From: Pseudoneurospora amorphoporcata
Lineage: Eukaryota > Ascomycota > Sordariomycetes > Sordariales > Sordariaceae
Direction: 5' to 3'
Assembly: GCA_033297205.1 (NCBI GenBank)
Contig: MU859290.1
Location: 1-50,753 of the forward strand
DNA length: 50,753 bases
The position numbers and the translations under genes are program-made. Position 1 is the first letter of the stretch. Each line of letters opens with the position of its first letter. Shown in pieces: positions 32,125 to 42,981 of the stretch. A model generated the notes under the pieces. That model was not told the DNA's origin. It saw only the letters and a program-made list of their open reading frames with translations, and made no database searches.

Positions 32125-33170
32125 TCCTGGGATGCGTCGTTAATGATGAGGGTAAGCCGGTGTTAGCTGGTGTTGATGATGGCCATCGGATCGACAGTGT
32201 TTAGTGAGTCAACGGTTGTGGTTTTCCTGATGCTCGTGTTTCGTCTTCCGGCGGTCAGTTCCGCGAGTGAGTGTCCGTGCTCTTCCCTGCCTTTGGATCG
32301 CGGATGATGAGCGCGTGGCCGTTAATATATTTGAGATTCTGCCGTTTGGTATGATGTGTATTGAGTAAAATGGCGTGGAATCCTCTCAGATCATGTTTGA
32401 TGTCGCCGGACAAGATGGAGTTTAGTTTGATGAATGATCGGCGGCCTTGATGGGTGAAAGTGGGGTTCGCGACGGAGGCTGCGGGCACCGGGCGCGACCG
32501 GGAAACACGGGCGCTAAGACACCACGCCCCCGCGCCTCCTTTAACCCACGCCATTTCTACGACATCTTATTAATCACCACTCTCTTAAGCTTTGAGATAT
32601 CCGTTTCCATCGTAAAATTGGCAGATATGCTGGGCCATGTCTTTCCGCCTTCTGCCTTTCGCCTGACCCATGGCGAGCGAGCCCTGAAAGCCAATGCTTC
32701 ATCATCAGAACACCGAGTACATAGGGTTTTTATCATGATCAGAATTAACTAGACGTGCCGGCACTTGTTATTGACCATAATCTGCCATTTGCCCTTGACA
32801 CAATGTAGTGGCTAGGTACCTTAGGGATGAGAAAGCCATCAAGAAGATTCAATATGGTACCTGGAAACTCCAAAACAGCACATGTAAAGGAAGATTGGGC
32901 CTTGGTCTAGAGCCAAACGGTTTAATTAGCTATACAAACGACTAGACAGGTTGACCTGACCTTTGAGCCAGCAAGCAAACTGCTAATGGACTCTGTAATC
33001 CACTGCGCAAAATGATCTCCGGCAAATATAACCTCCTACTTTTTCACTATTTACACCACCTCCGGAAATGTCTTTTTGACATCGTTCCTCACCGAGACTC
33101 ATTGGGCTCAGAAATACTTCCCCATCCTCCAGAACTGAGGACATCGATACCTTCCATCCAAGACCTACAT
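32125..33170. other. 1-kb spacer, promoter side of the transcription factor gene
   Basis: No convincing gene; open frames of about 100 codons only. The right end is the 3' untranslated region of the first gene of the three-gene family. Confidence 0.45.
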
Positions 33171-35370
33171 TCAACAAGTCTTCTTCGCCATCGTCCCCCA
33201 AGTCTGGCCCGCCTTCACCACCCCCTTCTTAGGATTGACGTCAACGCACGTCAGCTCCTTCGACTTCTTCGGATCGATGTTCTTGACAATGCACTGAGAG
33301 TCAGGAGGAATCTCCCACTCGTTTTCCCAGCGGCCCACGAATGCCTTGAATTCTTCTCCTCCAACTAGTTGCCACTTGACGCCTGAGCCACGCAGAACCT
33401 TACATTTCAGGATTTGGTTCCTGCATGACTGGATGAGTCTGGTGTCCGTGCCCTTGAGACAGAACACTTGACCAGGAGTGCCCTCCGGGATGCAAAACGT
33501 TCCCGAGGACTTCTTCGACGAGGCAGAGGCTGGCTTAGGTCGTTGTTGGTGGCTTGTTGTGGGCCTGTTTCGGATGGCGAGATTGGGGAAGGATGCCGAT
33601 GATTGTTGTTGAGGGCACGCTCGCGCGTTAGTCGGTGTGGCTTTGTTTGCCCTTTCCTTCGACATAGTGTTCCAATTTCCATTCTCCGCCCTTCGAGCCA
33701 CTGTTTTCCCTGTGTAGCTCTCAATCACTCCATCAGGAAACTTGGGCATGTTTCTGTAGAAAGAGTTGCAGCATAACCACATACCAAATCGCTTAGCAAT
33801 GGGTACCGAGGCGAGGAGATAGCGTGGCAGGAAAACGCACTGAGGAAAGGTAAATCCACATGTCCGGCACCTTCCACCATTATGAGTGGCATCGGGACAA
33901 TTGCTTGAGCCCTTCCGCAAGTTGCATTGCATCACATTGCAATATTGGAAGCCACCCCCAACTGGTGTGGTCCCGCCAAGGTACAGGATTAGCGCCGAGA
34001 GCTGATTTATACTGAGGGTATCGAAGGCGGCGAGTCGACCTTCCCAATCCTCAGGGAGGTCTCTGCGTTTGGGAAGCTCGGTAAGTAGCTCAGCAATTAC
34101 TGCATCATCAGCTGGGATAGGTGTAGGGCTTTTGGCATATTTGATCATGTAAGTCCAGATGGGCGAGGTCTCAGGTTTGCGCCGCTGACCAACGGCACCA
34201 CGGACCAGCTCGAGAGGTTGATGGTCCATAGGCGCCTGTTTGCTCCCATTGCGATCATGTACCAGCTCGATGGGGTTGTCGAACAGGGAGGGGTCGTCCT
34301 GGAAGGGATCCTCTCGAGTGTCTTTCTCGTTGCCAGCCGACTTTTGCTCCTCCGTCTGTGCCTTAACTCTCTGGAGACCTGAAGTTACGGAGTGGCTCTC
34401 TCTTTGTAACTCGGCCAAGCTAGGCTTCACATCCTCCTCATCACTACTAATGCCGATGACCTCGTGGAGAGAGCTGCCGGTGGGACGGCCCATGATACCG
34501 ACGACAGGAGTATCTCCAACACGAGGTGAAACAACAGTTGGAGTAGCTGAAGGTCGAGAGGTAGACGCTGACGCCGTAGTAGGGGTCTTCGAAGAAGGGT
34601 TGATATGAGCTGCAGGCTGCGGTAGGCTGGGCGGCTTGATATCCTTGACAGCCGTTGGGTTGACATACGATTCCCAATCTTCCGGTGGCTGTCGAACATC
34701 ATTACGATCGCGCTTGTTGTCTGGCGCGAAGTAGCCCCTCGTGACCACAATGGAGCGATATTTGCCGTCCTTATCCGGAGTCTTCCGCTCGCCGATGGGC
34801 CAGAAGAGGCCGCGGTAAAGTTCGTCGTATAGAAGCAATTTGCGATGGGCCCTCTGCTTGGAAACGGTGGTTAGACTAGCGGACTACGCCTCATCCAGGG
34901 TTGGAAAGATGAGAATGATTAAGGGCTGGACGAAATGTGTTCCATACGTACCGAGAAGTGTAGCCCAAGCTGAGAGGGCTGTGGGAAAAGTTTTCTACAG
35001 CCTGCTATAGGACACGACCACGGATCGATTTGGCGGAAATCGATTTGGTAGTTAGTCGGGAACAGGCAACCCCCTCCCGATATAATCTTCGGATGGCCGT
35101 CTGGACACTCGATGTCAGTTGTGGAAACGCTCTGTGAGAAATTGAATGCAGTAACTTACACATAATTCCCTTCCATTCATCGTATCTCCGATGACCATCA
35201 TACGGGCTGATCAGGATATCAAGGTCAGAGTCCTCGGGGACGGCGGCGACGGAAGCGAGGTTGGAAGCCGTTGAAGAGGCGGGTACAGAGACGCCGGTAT
35301 TGCTCTTCTTCTTTGAACGCCCACTATCGTGTCCACCCTCGCGCTCTCGCTTCCTGTTCAGCGAGGGCAT
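33171..35370 (-). CDS. Tandem paralog A: C2H2-type finger, Cys module, C-terminal module
   Basis: Joining 35370-35160, 35100-34952 and 34853-33171 gives 680 residues; introns are 59 and 98 bp, phases 1 and 0. Residues ~1-25 are basic (MPSLNRKRERE). RRYDEW precedes intron 1. Exon 2 encodes GGGCLFPTNY and a finger, C100-X4-C105-X12-H118-X4-H123. After it come LYDE, an IGER.-type block and an IVVTRG block. A SUMO-interacting-like motif VIGISSDEED is at ~252-261. Then follow a PIWTYM...DLPEDW...ALILYLGG helical region and a Cys module (QYCNVMQC..CRTCGFTFPQCVFLP..LCCN). The last ~105 residues form a module with IPPDSQCIVKN. Paralogs B and C share the architecture. The Cys module is reminiscent of DUF3716-type fungal domains, from memory. 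Function unknown; nuclear location is inferred from basic tracts and the finger. Confidence 0.85.
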
Positions 35371-36245
35371 TGTGCCGTTTGCGACCGCAGGAAGCGAGAG
35401 ATAAGTTGGCGGCGTAGTGATCTTCAGGAAGGCCAACAACGGTTGGAAGTCGATGAAGATGGAAGTCGATCAAGACGGAGGATGGATGAAGATGAAGATC
35501 TTGCGACTGGGAAGGCGACAACAGAAGAGAGGTTGATTCTGGAATCAAGCGGAAGAGGAGAGACGGAAATCAGGGCAGCCTAAGTACCTAGGTAGGTAGG
35601 GTACCTGGAAGTAGTGTCGGTGAATTGGCGGTACCCAGGGCACGGACTTCCAATAGAAGATGAAGATGGAAGGTGTCGATGCGATGTCGCTTGAACCGAG
35701 TGGAAAGCGACGGAATTCCCAGCGAAGTGGCGGGTCTTGAGTACAAATTAATGGAAGTTCAACCTCGCTTGGGAAAGGGAGGAAGTGCAAACCGAAAATT
35801 GCCCAAAGGGAAAAGAAAAAAAGGAAGGACTCACTCGGTGCTTGACACTGGAAACATTTGCGACTGAGGGAAGGAATGGCCGTGGGTCCTGACGGCCGGC
35901 ACGGACCGGCAAGTTGACACCCGGCGCCGGCAGTTGCCATGACATCGGGGTGCCCGTCCGCTCTCTCCGCTCTCTCAGCTGGCACCTAACCTTGTTACAT
36001 GTCTTTCACGTTGCTTCCGTATTTCAAGTCATGGCCCGTACCATCTCATATTTCCGACCTCTCGGTGCTCTCACTTTAAGGCCAAGATGTGCATCTTCAA
36101 TCAGAAAGTATCCAGGTATCCAAAAGAACATGAAGGACAGAAAATAGAACGTAACGGGTATAAGCTCAACAAATGAAATTCACAAAAACAAATCCTCCTA
36201 CATCGTTCACCAGGCCTGTCCACCCTGCTCTTTCTCTTTAAGTAA
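35371..36245. other. 0.9-kb spacer between paralogs A and B
   Basis: Contains the promoter and leader of paralog A and the 3' untranslated region of B. A TACCTAGGTAGGTAGG stretch lies at about 35586-35601. No additional gene supported. Confidence 0.5.
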
Positions 36246-38837
36246 TCATTCCATGCTTGCCAACACAGGCTGAGACTTGATCTTGAGCACAGCAGTCTCT
36301 TCGTCCGCCGGGGAGAAGTTGCTAACCAAACACTGACTGTCCGGTTCGATAGTCCAGGTCTCTCCTCCGTTTACTCTGCTCGCGGTAGCCATGCCACCGG
36401 TTTTGATCATTTGGACCTTCATGCTTCCTGCCATGACTGTGCATTCCAGGGTGTACCTTCTGGATGCCTGCAAGAGCTGGGCCTTTTCACCTGGAAAGCC
36501 GATGAATTGGGCGGATTTGTTGGCAGGGTCGAAGATTGCCCCCTCCTGAGAGTTTCCGGGGACGTGGACATCTTGCTGCTTGGTTGTGGAGGGAGCCATG
36601 GGTGTGTCCTGCACCGTAAGGCTGGACAAAGAAACTGCTGCAGAAGATACTTGAGTAACTTGGGCCTGTCTTGCCGATGAATGTCGTTCTTCCACGCCAA
36701 GTCCTTCTTCTTGATGCGCAGTCTTTCGCTCTGTCTTCTTCTCCTTTCCTTTGTTTCTCACACCCTGAAGCCAGTTATTCGCTCCCACGTTGCGATTGAC
36801 TGGAGAACTTTCAAACCCGGACTTATTCCCCGTGTGTCCCTTCACAGCGGATTGTGAAGCTGCTTGCTGTGCCGAGCTCCGGGAAGTGGTCGTATCCCGA
36901 ACCATGGCCGCAGGCTGCAGAGGAGAGCGTGCAGGTAGCGAGGCTTGCGATGATAATGGCTGCACGGCATTGTTTCCAGCTTTGGTTGTCGATGTGGCAT
37001 TATGGAGCCTGTTGCTTGGGATGCTCGCCCTCAGTTGGGTGCCATCAGACTTGTTGGTCGAGGTAGTTTTCATGACATCCATGCCCGCTGCCTCTCGTGC
37101 CACCTCGAGACTCCGGCTTCCATTGGGAACCGCGTTCTTCCAATGCGGTACTTTCTTCCACCTCCTATGATATTCATTGCAGCACGAACGATGACCTAAT
37201 CGCTCAGTGATTGATGCTGAGTCGTGGAAGTTATTTGGCAGGAAAACACACTTGGGGAATGGGTATCGATGGTCGACGTGGTTCCCGTGGTAGAAGTTCG
37301 CCTTCCAGAAGAGGTGTGCCTCTGGATGAACTCTACAATCGTCGCAGGGATTGCTTGGTCCTTCGACACCACCAAGATACAGGATCAGTTTGGTGAGTGT
37401 GTTGAGCTGGAACTCCTCGAATTTTGAAAGTCTTCTTTGCCACGTTCTCGGAAGGTCGCGGCGCATTGGGAGTGCAAGGAGCTCAACGATGGCCCTATCA
37501 TCGGGAATCGGAATTTCTGTCTTGGTGAGCGTCATCAGGTATCGCCAGATTGCTGACTTGCTGTGATCGGACAGTTTACTAGATTCAGAGGGAACGGACG
37601 GTTGCTTGGAGCCGGCGAGGCTGATCGGTGAGGCATCGGTATTTATTTTTGGATGTTGCGGGGCTTTGTTCCGGGGAGCAGGCAGGCCGGAGGGCCTAGA
37701 GTGAAAGGCGCCTAAATCATCATCTTCCTCACTGCTGGATGTCGATGAGCTGTCTTCGAGGTTCAGCGCATCGGCTTCCTGTTTCCAACGCGCAAAAATG
37801 GTCCTATGATGATGTGCAGCGCCCAGCTCCTGAGAATTGTATGCCTCAAACGTGGCGGCATGGCGTACTCGGCTGGCAGTGCCATTGTTCCCGATTTCTC
37901 GTCTTGTTTGCTCTTGTTGCGCCGAGACACGTGGAGCACTGCTCCTCACTGGCGTATTTTTCACGACTGGCTTGACATCCTCATCGTTACTGCTGATGTC
38001 AATGACCTTGTGGGATGATGATCGGATCGCTTGAGCTGGTGTGATGGGCTGCGAGGCAGAAGACTTGACGACAGGTACAGGAGTACGAGTGCTAATGGCG
38101 GTTTTGGTGGCAGGACGGTTAGCTGTGGGCGCAGCCGGGGCTTGTTGATCATGGTCTCTTCCTGGAGCGCCGAAGCCTCTCGCGACAACAATAGGTCGTA
38201 ACCTGCCGTCCGCGTCTGGCTTGGTTCTCTTGCCTATGACGTGAAACAAGCTGCGTTGTGCCTCGTCGTAGAGTTTCAAGCCCCGATGAGCTTTCTGTAA
38301 GGAACACTGGTTAGTGTATAAGGGCCACAGAAGGGAAGGCGACAGTAACGATGGCGAAGGCGATGAATGCCGGAGCACCCAGCACATAGCGGAACCCAAA
38401 GGTGATGAGGCGAGGGTGGTACTAACCGAGAAGTGAAGTCCAAGGCTACTGCACTGGTCGAAACGCAGCCTACATCTGTAGAGAGGACAGATCCACGCGG
38501 GCTGGTATGGGAGATCGAGCTTGTAGTTGGTTGGGAAGAGGGCGCCGCCTCCGGATAATGTCCTACAGATGCCATCTCCTGTGTGGTTGGTGTGAGTAAG
38601 TCGCTTAAAGAAAATATGAATAAGGAAAGCAAAAGGCCATTTACCTATATCACCCTTGAACTCGCTGTACCTCCTCGATCCATCCGCGAGACTGATCAGC
38701 GCTGGAGTGTCAGATTCCTCGGCAAAGGCTGGGTTCGATGACGCAACAGGTGCCCCCTGCGACCTCCTTTTGTGAGGTCGGGCATCTGCCGGTCCTCCAT
38801 CGCCTGGTCGCTTTCTGCTTGTATCGACAGAAGGCAT
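36246..38837 (-). CDS. Tandem paralog B: C2H2-type finger, Cys module, C-terminal module
   Basis: Joining 38837-38645, 38578-38427 and 38294-36246 gives 797 residues. Introns of 66 and 132 bp sit at the same places and phases as in paralogs A and C. The N-terminus is MPSVDTSRKRPGD, with RRYSEF before intron 1. The finger is C95-X4-C100-X12-H113-X4-H118 (ICPLYRC, LGLHFSKAHR). After it come LYDE, an IGKR block and IVVARG. The SUMO-interacting-like motif VIDISSNDED is at 212-221. The AIWRYLM...DLPRTW...LILYLGG region, Cys module (PCDDC..FPKCVFLP..SCCN) and C-terminal IEPDSQCLVSN module follow. Long Ser/Thr/Pro/Gln-rich linkers separate them. Both introns are multiples of three without in-frame stops, so unspliced RNA stays open from 38924 to 36246. 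Function unknown. Confidence 0.85.
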   Translation of the reverse strand: MPSVDTSRKRPGDGGPADARPHKRRSQGAPVASSNPAFAEESDTPALISLADGSRRYSEFKGDIGKWPFAFLIHIFFKRLTHTNHTGDGICRTLSGGGALFPTNYKLDLPYQPAWICPLYRCRLRFDQCSSLGLHFSVSTTLASSPLGSAMCWVLRHSSPSPSLLSPSLLWPLYTNQCSLQKAHRGLKLYDEAQRSLFHVIGKRTKPDADGRLRPIVVARGFGAPGRDHDQQAPAAPTANRPATKTAISTRTPVPVVKSSASQPITPAQAIRSSSHKVIDISSNDEDVKPVVKNTPVRSSAPRVSAQQEQTRREIGNNGTASRVRHAATFEAYNSQELGAAHHHRTIFARWKQEADALNLEDSSSTSSSEEDDDLGAFHSRPSGLPAPRNKAPQHPKINTDASPISLAGSKQPSVPSESSKLSDHSKSAIWRYLMTLTKTEIPIPDDRAIVELLALPMRRDLPRTWQRRLSKFEEFQLNTLTKLILYLGGVEGPSNPCDDCRVHPEAHLFWKANFYHGNHVDHRYPFPKCVFLPNNFHDSASITERLGHRSCCNEYHRRWKKVPHWKNAVPNGSRSLEVAREAAGMDVMKTTSTNKSDGTQLRASIPSNRLHNATSTTKAGNNAVQPLSSQASLPARSPLQPAAMVRDTTTSRSSAQQAASQSAVKGHTGNKSGFESSPVNRNVGANNWLQGVRNKGKEKKTERKTAHQEEGLGVEERHSSARQAQVTQVSSAAVSLSSLTVQDTPMAPSTTKQQDVHVPGNSQEGAIFDPANKSAQFIGFPGEKAQLLQASRRYTLECTVMAGSMKVQMIKTGGMATASRVNGGETWTIEPDSQCLVSNFSPADEETAVLKIKSQPVLASME

Positions 38838-40076
38838 TGTCGTAATGCCGAAACCAGCAAGAGGGATACCAAGCGCAAGAAGTGGCGGAAGCAATGGCGG
38901 GAAATTGTCGAAGGAAGGAAGCAAATATTGCGGATTAGGTCGCGCTTGAGGTCGTAGGGAGAATTGAACAGTGGGACTTGCACCTGCGTCGGAACCGGAA
39001 AAAGGACGAAGGCCACGACTTTCACAGAAGAAAAACGCGGTGCTTCAAAGTTCCGTGGACGGAGGGGGGCAAAGTCCTGACCTGAAGGCCGGCACGGGCT
39101 GGCAAGTCGGGGACGGGTGGGTCATGGTCGCAAGACGGGATGATGCAAGCTGAGGGCCAGTGAAGGGAAGGAACATGGAGGTCGTTTTTGACGTGTAAGT
39201 CATTACGTATGATACGAACTTGTGGAACTGCGTAAGGAAAGGAACGAAGAAAACAACAAATGTGCATTGAATGAGAATCATGGGAAAAAGGCCGACTGTG
39301 CCGTCATGCTCCCCAAGGTGTAACCAAGTGTTTCCATCATTGCCATCCATGCCCGACATCAACTTTGTGCTCCTTTCATCGTACCAGCCGGAAATCGCTT
39401 GGAGACAACCACGTCAACAAAGGTGAAGGATCCTTTGCGCGGCTCTCAACCGTGATGGAATTACGCGGATTGGAAGTTCTAACTGAAGCGGCAAAGATGC
39501 TCTCTCAAGTCCATGGCATCATGTTTCACGCCCCGACTCGCCCGTTTCCCTTCGTAATTTCCTCGAAACAAAGCGCGAGACTGGATGGTCAGCAAGGCGA
39601 AGGGCGGCTCATATTCCGAGCAAGTCATATTCCGAGCATGTAAGCCGAGATCATCTGCCAAAGTAGTTTCAACGAAAAAAGAAATGGAACAGAAAACAGG
39701 GTTGCAAGCATCATGTAAGCTAAACATGATTCAAAGATATCCTCTCGCAGAGGGAACATGCCGCTCGGCTAACAAACAGAACAGAAATCGAAACCCAGAC
39801 GGCGGAAATGCAAAGGGGTATCTTGTACAACAAAAAGGAGAAAAGGAACAACAAACGGAACACAACCTCCCACAACCTCCCACCTTACCGATCCCGTTGA
39901 CTTCAACATCCACTCCGTCCTTCTCGTAGCAACTTTGCTGCGCCCATTGCATCGAGTGGTTTCGTCCTCCTCTTTCTCCCGTCTCTCGACAATCCCGCTC
40001 CTCTTACACACTCGTGTATACACTCGCCCGCGCACTCCCAACAAACACCATCTCCATCAGAAACAGTACAACAACA
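38838..40076. other. 1.2-kb spacer between paralogs B and C
   Basis: Promoter and leader of paralog B at the left, 3' untranslated region of C at the right. Open frames here overlap one another and lack domains; nothing is called. Confidence 0.5.
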
Positions 40077-41874
40077 TCATGCATCCTCCATCAAAACCTC
40101 CCCCACCATTACCTCCTCCCCTTGAGCCCAGTAGGCATTAATGCACCCACCAAACTCGCCAAACCGCTCCCTCATCGCCCTCCCGGCCTCACTATCCCCC
40201 ATCAAATCTTCCGCTCTGACAGCCTTGCACTTCGGAAATGCCATCTCTCGATGAATAACCGTGCTACCCTCATTAAATGCCTTGATGATTTCATTGAACC
40301 TGGCGCGAGAGAGTTTACCCACTGGACAGTGCGGCGAGTTGCACGGCGTCGTCGACTCCTTGCGGGAGAGGTAAGCGGCGAGAGAGCTTAGCACTTTTAG
40401 GGATAGGGGGCCTGAAGAGCCGGGTTGATTACTATTCTCGTGGTTAGAATAGTCGCCGCTGCCATGGTTGGAAGCTCCGGCTTCGGCAAGGCCCGATCGC
40501 GAGACATTGGAAGGCGGGTAGAAAGAAGGAATGGATGCCGGCGGAGAGGGAGTAGGCGAGGGAGAGGATGAGAAAGGGGAAGAAGTGCGTAGTCGGTGCT
40601 TCCAGCACTTGGGCAGAGCGCAGACGCGAGGACGGGAGAGGAGGTTAAGAAGAGCGGTGTCAAGAGGAAGAGGGAGGATTTCCGGGGTAAAGATGTTAAT
40701 ATAATCCCAGATTGATTGATTCTGGGGCTTCGTAATGTCTGGTGTCCTGTCGCTGTGATTGCCGTTATTGCCACGGTTGTTGGCCGCTGCGGTCGGGAGC
40801 TCGCGAAGAGGGAGAGGAAGTTGACCGGGCGCGAGGTTGGCGGAAGGTTGTTGGACTTGGACTGGGGCGTGGGTGAGCGGGAGCTCGGGAATAGAAGGTA
40901 GACGAGGAGGAAGAGAAGGGAGGGGTTGCGGACGGCGGAGTGGCGAGGAAGCGGCGTCTCTGACCGGAGCGCCAGGGAGAGGAAGCTGTGGGAAGGGTTG
41001 AACAGCGGCCGGCGCAGATGCTTGACGGGCACGTCGGCGGGCTGCGAGGGAAGGGCGGCGACGGCGCGGAGAAATGTTGACGGCTTGAGCGATTGGAATA
41101 ACAAGCTGAGGAGCGACGGGTGCAGCAGCAGGTCCGGGTGCGGCAGGCAAGGGACCGGCAGGAGGACCGGCAGCGGTGGCAGGCTGAACCAGAGGAGCGG
41201 GTGCAGCTTGTTGGACCGGGCCTTGCTGGGCTTGCTGAAGTTGCTGAGCTTGCTGCACCGCTTGCCATCCAGGTTGAGGCGCACGCTTAACAACGACGGC
41301 CGCCCACTTGCGCCGTCCATTACGGTGCTCTTTGTCCGTGGGGACCCTCTTCCTGCCAAATATCGAGAATGTTCCGTTTCTTTGGTCGTACAAGAGGGTC
41401 TTCCGATGCTTCGCCTGCAATTACTTGTTAGACCTCATTTCGGGGTTGGTTAACCCAAATAACGGGTGCCAATGTGGTATGGAAAATGAGCACGTACTCG
41501 AAAGTGACTTCCCACTTGATGGAGATGCTCGCACGCTTTGCGACAACCCAAGAAGGGGCATCTGAACGGTTTCACCTGATTCCAATTGGGCTGGTAGCCC
41601 TCCGGAAACAAGCCTCCGTTGCCTGGGTAGGAGACCTCTGTGCCGTGCTCTGTCGTTCCGGTTAGTGATGACGTGATGGTACGAAGTGAATGGGGAGTGA
41701 CTTACTGTCCAAACCGCACCACTCATCATAACGACGAGCCTCTGACTTCAAGACGGTATAACCACCGCGCTTTTGCAGGTTGATGAGCCAGGGCTCCTGC
41801 GGCGGGCCGTCGTCTTCCGACGCCGAGGAGTCAGACGAAGACGAAGGCGAAGGCTCGCGCCGACGACGGGGCAT
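40077..41874 (-). CDS. Tandem paralog C: C2H2-type finger, short C-terminus
   Basis: Joining 41874-41706, 41649-41498 and 41414-40077 gives 552 residues; introns are 56 and 83 bp, phases 1 and 0 as in A and B. The N-terminus is MPRRRREPSPSSSS with an acidic/Ser tract, and RRYDEW precedes intron 1. Exon 2 encodes GNGGLFPEGY and the finger C87-X4-C92-X12-H105-X4-H110. LLYDQ and VVVKRA follow. The linker is expanded and rich in Pro, Ala and Gln (QQAQQLQQAQQ). A SIWDYI helix region and a diverged Cys module (PCNSPHC..AFPKCK..GCIN) come last, and the protein ends soon after at MEDA. It lacks the SUMO-interacting-like motif and the C-terminal module of A and B, and is the most diverged copy. Function unknown. 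Confidence 0.82.
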
Positions 41875-42981
41875 TCTCGATGCTGTAATGTTCCGATGGC
41901 GATAAAAAAAAAGGCAAATCGGAGGCAATGCCACCAGGGTTGAGCAATTGAGGGCTGTAGGTTGTTGTGCTGTTGGCCGAGGAATGAAAAGTGGGACAGA
42001 GAGTTTGCGCCAACACCGGGAGAAAAAGTACTTGTGCGAATTTTCGCATCGGGAGGCGGGATATGGAATTCTTCACTTGGGATGAAAGCGTCCCGCCAGG
42101 AACCACCTGTGGCTGAAGGCGTCAGTGCCAGCTAGCATTAGGGTTTCCAAGCCCATGGAGAGTAAGATGAAAGGGATTGGAAGATGACGTACTCTCGCCT
42201 TCGTGTTGAAGGATGTTGGTACCTTGAGAATCTGAGGGGAAGTGAGGAAAGTATATGCCGGGCTTTCGAGGAGGACATGCGGGATATCGTTGGACACGTC
42301 GCGGTGAGCATTATGGCCAAATTTCCATATCGATCACCTACAATGGCCTTCACCACACAGCGTGTCCTCTCAGAGAAAGGAGGCCAGTTGAACATTTGAT
42401 GACTGAGTGTCAACAGAGTCTTCCGAAGCAATCAGATACCCCTGATCAAGGACAAAGCTCGAGTCGCCTAGCCACAACATAGGTACCTTAGCAACTTGAA
42501 CATGAAAATGGTTACTGGCCCTTTGAATATTCGGACTAGAAAGTCGTGCACATGCAGCCGGCTTTCGGTTTTGTTACGGTCAAATCACCTGGGCACTCGG
42601 GGTAGGAAAAAGGAACTTGCTGTTGATCCCTCCTAGCCTGGCGCCGTTCCGCATTTCTTGCTCGAGTCCTGTCAAGCTATCTGCCATGCGTTAGCTGCTC
42701 GTTGGCATCTGAAGGACGTACCTCGTCTATAATTTGTCCGCTTTCCGTCCGGTTCCTCCATGCCCAGGCGAACAATCTCCACGATCAGCCATGATGGACA
42801 CCCCATTACAAGCCCAACACACCCTCACAGTTCTCGTCCAGCAAAAAAAAATAAAAAAAACAGGAAATGGGTAAGACATCAGGGAATTCCACACGGCAGA
42901 AAAGACAAAGATCTTAGTATAATAATAACACATGGTGGTACATCACCTTTCGTATTCTAACAAATCCTCCCTTTTCTTCCC
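41875..42981. other. 1.1-kb spacer between paralog C and bL27m
   Basis: Promoter and leader of paralog C, then the 3' untranslated region of bL27m. A GGTACCTTAG motif occurs at about 42482 and A-runs at 42844-42860. No gene supported. Confidence 0.5.
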
